Below, piece by piece: positions 59,285 through 64,000 of a stretch of 64,000 bases of DNA. The translations under genes and the position numbers were made by a program. Where the stretch lies: NCBI RefSeq assembly GCF_003994415.1, contig NZ_CP034689.1, forward strand, positions 5,270,001 through 5,334,000, given 5' to 3'. Under the pieces are notes generated by a model. It saw only the letters and a list, made by a program, of their open reading frames with translations. It was not told where the DNA came from and ran no database searches. Source of the DNA: Achromobacter spanius. Its GTDB lineage: Bacteria > Pseudomonadota > Gammaproteobacteria > Burkholderiales > Burkholderiaceae_B. The stretch's first letter is position 1. Every line of letters begins with the position of its first letter.

Positions 59285-59326
59285 GCTGCCTAGCAGCATT
59301 CCAGTCTGCTGCTACGCAGCATTTCC
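59285..59326 (+). repeat. Two small stem-loop repeats in the cyoA leader
   Basis: GCTGC-CTA-GCAGCATTCC (59285-59302) and GCTGC-TAC-GCAGCATTTCC (59308-59326) are a direct repeat of a 5-bp-stem hairpin, 23 bp apart, in the stretch before the cyoA start. They may be part of the leader transcript. Confidence 0.4.
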
Positions 59327-59348
59327 AACCATCCATCCAAGGCTGTAC

Positions 59349-60257
59349 GTGAAACACCCCCTCCTTGCGACCCTAACGCGCATTTTTGGCGTCGGCGCGG
59401 TCATGCTGCTTGGCGGCTGCAACATGGAAATTCTCTCTCCCAAGGGAGATATTGGCGCCCAGGAAAAGACTTTGCTGTTCACGGCGACGGGGCTGATGCT
59501 CATCGTCGTGATTCCAGTACTGATCATGATCGTGGCGTTTGCGTGGAAATATCGCGCATCCAACACCAAAGCCGACTACCAGCCCAAGTGGGCCCACTCC
59601 ACGGCGATCGAAATCGTGGTTTGGACCGTTCCTTGTATCATCGTGGCGATTTTGGCCGTGATCACCTGGCGCTCCACGCACGCGCTGGATCCCTACAAGC
59701 CGCTTGTATCCGAACACAAGCCCGTCACCATCGAGGTGGTGTCGCTGGATTGGAAGTGGCTGTTCATCTACCCCGAATACGACATCGCCACGGTCAACGA
59801 GATCGCGTTCCCCGTGGACGTTCCGGTCAACTTCCGGATCACGTCGGCCTCGGTCATGAATTCGTTCTTCATTCCGCAACTGGGTAGCCAGATCTACTCG
59901 ATGGCCGGCATGGAAACGAAGTTGCACCTGAATGCGCGCGAAGCCGGCACCTACGCCGGTATCTCGGCCAACTACAGCGGCGCCGGTTTCTCCGGCATGC
60001 GCTTCAAGGCCATCGCCACGTCGCAAGAAGGGTTCGACAACTGGGTCAAGGAAGCCAAGGCGTCGCCCACCACGCTGACCCCCGAGGTCTACGCGGAACT
60101 GACCAAGCGCAGCGAGCACAACCCGGTCGTCAAGTACGCCTCGGTGCCGCCCGCCATGTTTGATTTCGTCCTGGGCAGCACCATGTCCAAGATGGCCGGC
60201 GTGGACTCCGCCACGTGCACCGCCACGTCGAACAATCTGATCGCAGGAATTAACTAA
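59349..60257 (+). CDS. cyoA: Cytochrome bo3 ubiquinol oxidase subunit II
   Basis: 302 residues with GTG start at 59349 (VKHPLLATLTRIFGVGAVML). Lipobox LLGGC (Cys24), two membrane helices (about 40-65 and 80-105) and a periplasmic cupredoxin domain. The CuA ligands of cytochrome c oxidase are absent (ANYSGAGFSGMRFKAIATS in place of the Cys/His cluster), which fixes the quinol oxidase assignment. SD AAGG lies before the GTG. First gene of cyoABCD, preceded by regulatory palindromes and an FNR box. Confidence 0.94.
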   Translation: MKHPLLATLTRIFGVGAVMLLGGCNMEILSPKGDIGAQEKTLLFTATGLMLIVVIPVLIMIVAFAWKYRASNTKADYQPKWAHSTAIEIVVWTVPCIIVAILAVITWRSTHALDPYKPLVSEHKPVTIEVVSLDWKWLFIYPEYDIATVNEIAFPVDVPVNFRITSASVMNSFFIPQLGSQIYSMAGMETKLHLNAREAGTYAGISANYSGAGFSGMRFKAIATSQEGFDNWVKEAKASPTTLTPEVYAELTKRSEHNPVVKYASVPPAMFDFVLGSTMSKMAGVDSATCTATSNNLIAGIN

Positions 60258-60259
60258 CC

Positions 60260-62236
60260 ATGCTCGGGAAACTTACCCTCGAGGCCATTCCGTACCATGA
60301 ACCTATCGTCATGGTTACGCTGGCCGCCGTGTGCCTGGGAGGCCTGGCGGTCTTCGGCGCCATCACGTACTTCGGCAAGTGGAAGTACCTTTGGACGGAA
60401 TGGCTGACCTCCGTCGACCACAAGCGCATCGGCGTGATGTACATCATCGTCGCGCTGATCATGCTGCTGCGCGGTTTTGCCGACGCCATCATGATGCGCA
60501 CCCAGTTGGCGGTGGCTTCCGCCGACTCCGCTGGCTTCCTGCCACCGCACCACTACGACCAGATCTTCACCGCCCACGGCGTCATCATGATTTTCTTCAT
60601 GGCGATGCCCTTCATTACCGGGCTGATGAACATCGTGGTGCCGCTGCAGATCGGCGCCCGCGACGTGGCCTACCCGTTCCTGAACTCGCTGAGCTTCTGG
60701 CTGTTCGGCGCCGGCGTCGCGTTGATGATGATCTCGCTGTTCGTGGGCGAATTCGCCGCGACCGGCTGGCTGGCGTATCCGCCGTTGTCAGGGCTGGATT
60801 ACAGCCCAAGCGTCGGGGTGGACTACTACATCTGGGCGCTCCAGATATCAGGGTTGGGCACCACGCTTAGCGGTATCAACTTCATCGTGACCATCCTGCG
60901 CATGCGCGCACCGGGCATGAGCCTGATGAAGATGCCGATTTTCACGTGGACCTCGCTGGTCACCAACGTGCTGATCGTCGCCGCCTTCCCCGTCCTGGCC
61001 GCAACGCTTGCGCTGTTGACCATGGACCGCTACCTGGGCACGCACTTCTTCACGAACGACATGGGCGGCAACGTCATGATGTACGTGAACCTGATCTGGA
61101 TCTGGGGTCACCCCGAGGTCTACATTCTGGTGCTGCCGGCGTTTGGCGTGTATTCGGAAGTGGTTGCCACCTTTGCCCGCAAGACGCTGTTCGGCTACAA
61201 GTCCATGGTTTACGCCACGGCCGCCATTGGCGTGCTGTCGTTCCTGGTCTGGCTGCACCACTTCTTCACCATGGGCGCGGGGGCCAACGTCAATGCCTTC
61301 TTCGGCATTGCGACAATGATCATCTCGATCCCGACGGGCGCGAAGATTTTCAACTGGCTGTTCACCATCTACCGCGGCCGCCTGCGCATCACGACGCCGG
61401 TGCTGTGGACGCTGGGCTTCATGATCGTCTTCGTCATCGGCGGCATGACCGGCGTGATGCTGGCCATCCCCGGCGTGTCCTTCGTGCTGCACAACAGCTT
61501 GTTCCTGATCGCCCACTTCCACAACACCATCATCGGTGGCGTGGTGTTCGGTTGTATCGCGGGCATGACGTACTGGTTCCCGAAGGCGTTCGGCTTCACG
61601 CTGAATGAGCGCCTGGGCCGCTACTCGTTCTACTGCTGGTTCGTGGGTTTCTTCATGGCCTTCATGCCCCTGTACATCCTGGGCTTCAAGGGTATGACGC
61701 GTCGCCTGAACCACTACGACAACCCCGAATGGCAGCCGTACCTGCTGGTTGCGCTGGCTGGCGCCGCGCTGATCATGCTGGGCATCTGGTTCCTGCTGCA
61801 GCAAGTGTTCGTGTCGGTTCGCCAACGCAAGCAAAACCAAGACGTCACGGGCGATCCCTGGGATGGCCGCACCCTGGAATGGTCGATTTCGTCGCCGGCT
61901 CCTTTCTACAACTTCGCCCACGTTCCTCACGTTGATGAACTGGACCAGTTCTGGGAAGACAAGCAGAACGGCAAGGCCTACAAGCGCCCGGCCAAGTACG
62001 AAGACATCCACATGCCGAAGAACACCGGCGCGGGTGTGTACATCGGTCTGTTCGGCTTGATCATGTGCTTTGCGCTGATCTGGCACATCTGGTGGCTCGC
62101 CGCCGCTGGTTTCGTCGGCATGATCGGTGCGTTCATCGCTCGCGCCTACGACCGTGACGTCGATTACTGGGTCCCGGCCGCGGAAGTCGAACGCATCGAA
62201 AACGCTCACTTTGACAAAATGCAGAAGGCCGCCTGA
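60260..62236 (+). CDS. cyoB: Cytochrome bo3 ubiquinol oxidase subunit I
   Basis: 658 residues, haem-copper oxidase core with about 15 membrane helices. Ligands are visible: IFTAHGVIMIFFMAMPF (low-spin haem), WIWGHPEVYILVLPAFGVYSEV (CuB His and cross-linked Tyr), VWLHHFFTMGAG (CuB His pair) and FLIAHFHNTIIGG (haem ligands). The N-terminal extension and quinol-site residues match CyoB. It reduces O2 to water and pumps protons. Starts 2 bp after cyoA. Confidence 0.97.
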   Translation: MLGKLTLEAIPYHEPIVMVTLAAVCLGGLAVFGAITYFGKWKYLWTEWLTSVDHKRIGVMYIIVALIMLLRGFADAIMMRTQLAVASADSAGFLPPHHYDQIFTAHGVIMIFFMAMPFITGLMNIVVPLQIGARDVAYPFLNSLSFWLFGAGVALMMISLFVGEFAATGWLAYPPLSGLDYSPSVGVDYYIWALQISGLGTTLSGINFIVTILRMRAPGMSLMKMPIFTWTSLVTNVLIVAAFPVLAATLALLTMDRYLGTHFFTNDMGGNVMMYVNLIWIWGHPEVYILVLPAFGVYSEVVATFARKTLFGYKSMVYATAAIGVLSFLVWLHHFFTMGAGANVNAFFGIATMIISIPTGAKIFNWLFTIYRGRLRITTPVLWTLGFMIVFVIGGMTGVMLAIPGVSFVLHNSLFLIAHFHNTIIGGVVFGCIAGMTYWFPKAFGFTLNERLGRYSFYCWFVGFFMAFMPLYILGFKGMTRRLNHYDNPEWQPYLLVALAGAALIMLGIWFLLQQVFVSVRQRKQNQDVTGDPWDGRTLEWSISSPAPFYNFAHVPHVDELDQFWEDKQNGKAYKRPAKYEDIHMPKNTGAGVYIGLFGLIMCFALIWHIWWLAAAGFVGMIGAFIARAYDRDVDYWVPAAEVERIENAHFDKMQKAA

Positions 62237-62239
62237 GCC

Positions 62240-62854
62240 ATGATTCAAGCCGTAGCCACTCACCCCCACGCGGGTCACGACGATCACGCGCATCATGACG
62301 ATGGATCCAAGACCGTTTTCGGTTTCTGGGTCTATCTGATGAGCGACTTGCTGATCTTTTCGGTGCTGTTCGCCACGTTCGCGGTGTTGTCCAACGCCAC
62401 CGCGGGCGGCCCCACGGGCAAGGAACTGTTCGACCTGAAGTTCGTGCTGGTCGAAACGCTGTTGCTGTTGTTCTCCAGCTTCACCTTCGGCATGGCCAAC
62501 CTGAACGTGCACGCCAACAACAAGTCCCGCGCGATGGGCTGGTTGATGGTCACGTTCCTGTTCGGCGCGGGCTTTATCGCGATGGAAGTCTGGGAATTCC
62601 ATCACCTGATCACTGAAGGCGCGGGCCCCGGCCGCAGTGCTTACCTGTCGGCGTTCTTCACGCTGATCGGCACGCACGGCCTGCACGTCACCTTCGGCCT
62701 GATCTGGATCATCGTCATGCTCGACATGATCCGCCGCCATGGCCTGGACTCGATCAACAAGCGTCGCCTGGCGTGCCTGAGCCTGTTCTGGCACTTCCTG
62801 GACATCGTCTGGATCTGCGTCTTCACCTTCGTCTATCTCATGGGAGCCATCTGA
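62240..62854 (+). CDS. cyoC: Cytochrome bo3 ubiquinol oxidase subunit III
   Basis: 204 residues, five membrane helices of the haem-copper oxidase subunit III family. A His/Asp-rich N-terminus (HPHAGHDDHAHHDDGSK) precedes TVFGFWVYLMSDLLIFSVLFATF. The last helix, FWHFLDIVWICVFTFVYLMG, is typical of CyoC. It stabilises subunit I. The stop overlaps the cyoD start by one base. Confidence 0.96.
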   Translation: MIQAVATHPHAGHDDHAHHDDGSKTVFGFWVYLMSDLLIFSVLFATFAVLSNATAGGPTGKELFDLKFVLVETLLLLFSSFTFGMANLNVHANNKSRAMGWLMVTFLFGAGFIAMEVWEFHHLITEGAGPGRSAYLSAFFTLIGTHGLHVTFGLIWIIVMLDMIRRHGLDSINKRRLACLSLFWHFLDIVWICVFTFVYLMGAI

Positions 62855-63204
62855 TGTCGCACTCCGCTGCGGCCGCACACGGCCACGACGATCACGCCGC
62901 CGACCACGGCAGCCTGAAGTCCTACATCATCGGTTTCGTGCTCTCGCTGCTGCTCACCTTCGGCTCTTTCGGCCTGGTGATGCACGGCGCGCTGTCGCAC
63001 ACCATCACCATCGCCGGCGTCATTGCCCTGTGCGTGCTTCAGTTGCTGGTGCAACTGGTGTACTTCCTGCACATGGGCGCGTCGAAGTCGGCGCGCGACA
63101 ACCTCGCCGCGTTCGTCTTCACCGTGATGATCATCGCCATCATCGTGGGCGGGTCGGCATGGGTGCTGTACAACATGAACGTCAACATGGGCCACGCCCT
63201 GTAA
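62854..63204 (+). CDS. cyoD: Cytochrome bo3 ubiquinol oxidase subunit IV
   Basis: 116 residues; ATG 62854 gives MSHSAAAAHGHDDHAADHGSLK. Three membrane helices (about 22-42, 48-70, 82-108) with the QLLVQLVYFLHMGAS segment characteristic of CyoD. Accessory subunit that aids assembly. Last gene of the operon; a strong terminator follows. No cyoE (haem O synthase) lies within the window. Confidence 0.95.
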   Translation: MSHSAAAAHGHDDHAADHGSLKSYIIGFVLSLLLTFGSFGLVMHGALSHTITIAGVIALCVLQLLVQLVYFLHMGASKSARDNLAAFVFTVMIIAIIVGGSAWVLYNMNVNMGHAL

Positions 63205-63243
63205 TGACGGTTTGCCGCCGGCGCTGTTAGTCAGCGGCAACGC

Positions 63244-63274
63244 AAAAAAACAGGCACCTTCGGGTGCCTGTTTT
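63244..63274 (+). terminator. Rho-independent terminator of cyoABCD
   Basis: A stem AAAACAGGCACC, TTCG tetraloop and GGTGCCTGTTTT. The 12-bp stem has A and T tracts on both sides, so it can work in both directions. It lies 40 bp after the cyoD stop and also faces the end of the convergent gene. Confidence 0.92.
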
Positions 63275-63305
63275 GCATTGGAATTCCAGCACCGTGCGCG
63301 TCTGC

Positions 63306-64000
63306 CTAGCTCGGCGCCTTGACCGTCAGCATCACGTTGGCGCGCTTGGCCAGTTCCTGCGCGGACACGCCCACATAGGGCTGCACGCGCGAGGCCTGGT
63401 TCAAGTCGCAACTGGCCGCGCCCTGCGCACCGTCCAGCACCTGCCGCACCGCCCGCGCTGCCGTCGGGCTGATGGGACCGGCGTTGCCCAGTTGCCAGGC
63501 CAGCACATCAGCCACCGCCATGCCGCAGCGCCACGGGGTGCGATACAGCCCGGCGTCGTGGTCCATCAGCATCTTGGCCTTGGCCTCGTTGCCCACGCGC
63601 AGCATGATCACCAGCGGCAAGGCGTCGGCATTCACGACGCCATCCAGGCGTACGCTGGTATCGGTTCTGTCCGACGCATCGGCGCCCTGTTCCAGCCATT
63701 GCAGATAAAGGTCGTCAGGCAGCCACGGCAGGCTGAGCGGCGCGATCATGTTGTTGGCGATGCCCGTTGCATCATTCGCGCGGGTCAGCGGCACGCCGGC
63801 CGCCAGCAGACGGTCGGCAGTAGCGCGCAGCTTGGCGCGCTGGCCGTCCCATGCCGGGCTGTTCTGCTTGATGGCCGCGCGAATTTCCAACTGGTTCCAA
63901 ACACTGAGCAGGCTGGACAGCGATTCCGGCGTCAAGTCCTGGCGTGGCGGCTTGGCGGCTGCGGCCAATTGGTCCACCAGCGTCGGCTGCAGGGTGCGCG
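63306..64000 (-). CDS. Hypothetical protein, N-terminus outside the window
   Basis: The frame is open to the right edge, so at least 231 residues are seen; a GTG at 63977 is possible but the frame reads on upstream (RTLQPTLVDQLAAAA). The visible part is helical with ankyrin-like stretches (GVVNADALPLVIMLRVGNEAKAKMLMDHDAGLY pattern) and three scattered cysteines. No enzymatic motif recognised. It converges with cyoD. Confidence 0.6.
   Translation of the reverse strand, partial: RTLQPTLVDQLAAAAKPPRQDLTPESLSSLLSVWNQLEIRAAIKQNSPAWDGQRAKLRATADRLLAAGVPLTRANDATGIANNMIAPLSLPWLPDDLYLQWLEQGADASDRTDTSVRLDGVVNADALPLVIMLRVGNEAKAKMLMDHDAGLYRTPWRCGMAVADVLAWQLGNAGPISPTAARAVRQVLDGAQGAASCDLNQASRVQPYVGVSAQELAKRANVMLTVKAPS

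Noticed and set aside
60848..62878. Antisense frame of 676 codons opposite cyoB and cyoC
   Set aside because: Same reason; the cyo genes carry intact haem-ligand motifs.

Overview
The window reads as chromosomal DNA of a high-GC betaproteobacterium of the Alcaligenaceae, most likely Achromobacter or a close Bordetella relative. This rests on two Bug-type solute-binding proteins, a haem locus in the Bordetella hurIR-bhuRSTUV order, RegB/RegA next to a bo3 oxidase, and an IS481-family element. No rRNA, tRNA, CRISPR array or prophage was seen. The assignment is inferred from gene content only.

Layout. 0-5.6 kb: the end of a DUF1800/DUF1501 pair, then a mobile cluster made of two palindromic REP doublets. 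One is split by a complete IS256-family element (8-bp target duplication) and the other by a complete IS481-family element (7-bp duplication). A REP-associated tyrosine transposase (RAYT) follows. 5.6-11.1 kb: a Bug protein, a GalD-like tautomerase, a LysR regulator, a GNAT enzyme, and an ECF sigma/anti-sigma unit with a small secreted protein. 11.3-23.5 kb: a complete urea-nitrogen module, with urea carboxylase, allophanate hydrolase and a GntR regulator on one strand and urtABCDE on the other. The two operons share a divergent region with two sigma54-type promoters, an NtrC-like site about midway and a GntR-like operator.

23.6-28.8 kb: a DUF2946 protein, a TonB siderophore-type receptor, a PepSY reductase-like protein and a PAP2 phosphatase. 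28.9-34.5 kb: a tartrate dehydrogenase/Bug pair, a DUF3829 lipoprotein, AlkA, LysR and YajQ. 34.6-42.7 kb: haem sensing, uptake and degradation (hurI, hurR, bhuRSTUV) behind a Fur-like box. 42.8-50.9 kb: a CopD-like membrane protein, an exported 2H-phosphoesterase-like protein, a WYL regulator, a VOC protein, a kynureninase/permease pair with a divergent Lrp regulator, a haemolysin III protein and a P1 peptidase. 51-53.4 kb: a cystine-type amino-acid ABC transporter. The 3' end of its ATPase gene, with the adjoining REPs, is amplified 2.5-fold as a 353-bp tandem array.

54.2-64 kb: an NlpD-like lipoprotein, then a copper and respiration block. It holds DUF2946, SCO1 and PCu(A)C proteins, the RegB/RegA redox two-component system and cyoABCD, which ends at a strong terminator. 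The regA-cyoA gap carries two palindromes of identical architecture (TGCGAC-N5-GTCGCA) followed at once by an FNR-type box, which suggests joint redox and oxygen control of the bo3 oxidase.

The observations most worth following up are the composite urea promoter, the redox control region of cyo, the REP/RAYT family with REPs that abut or supply stop codons, the 353-bp tandem array, and the exported 2H-phosphoesterase-like protein.
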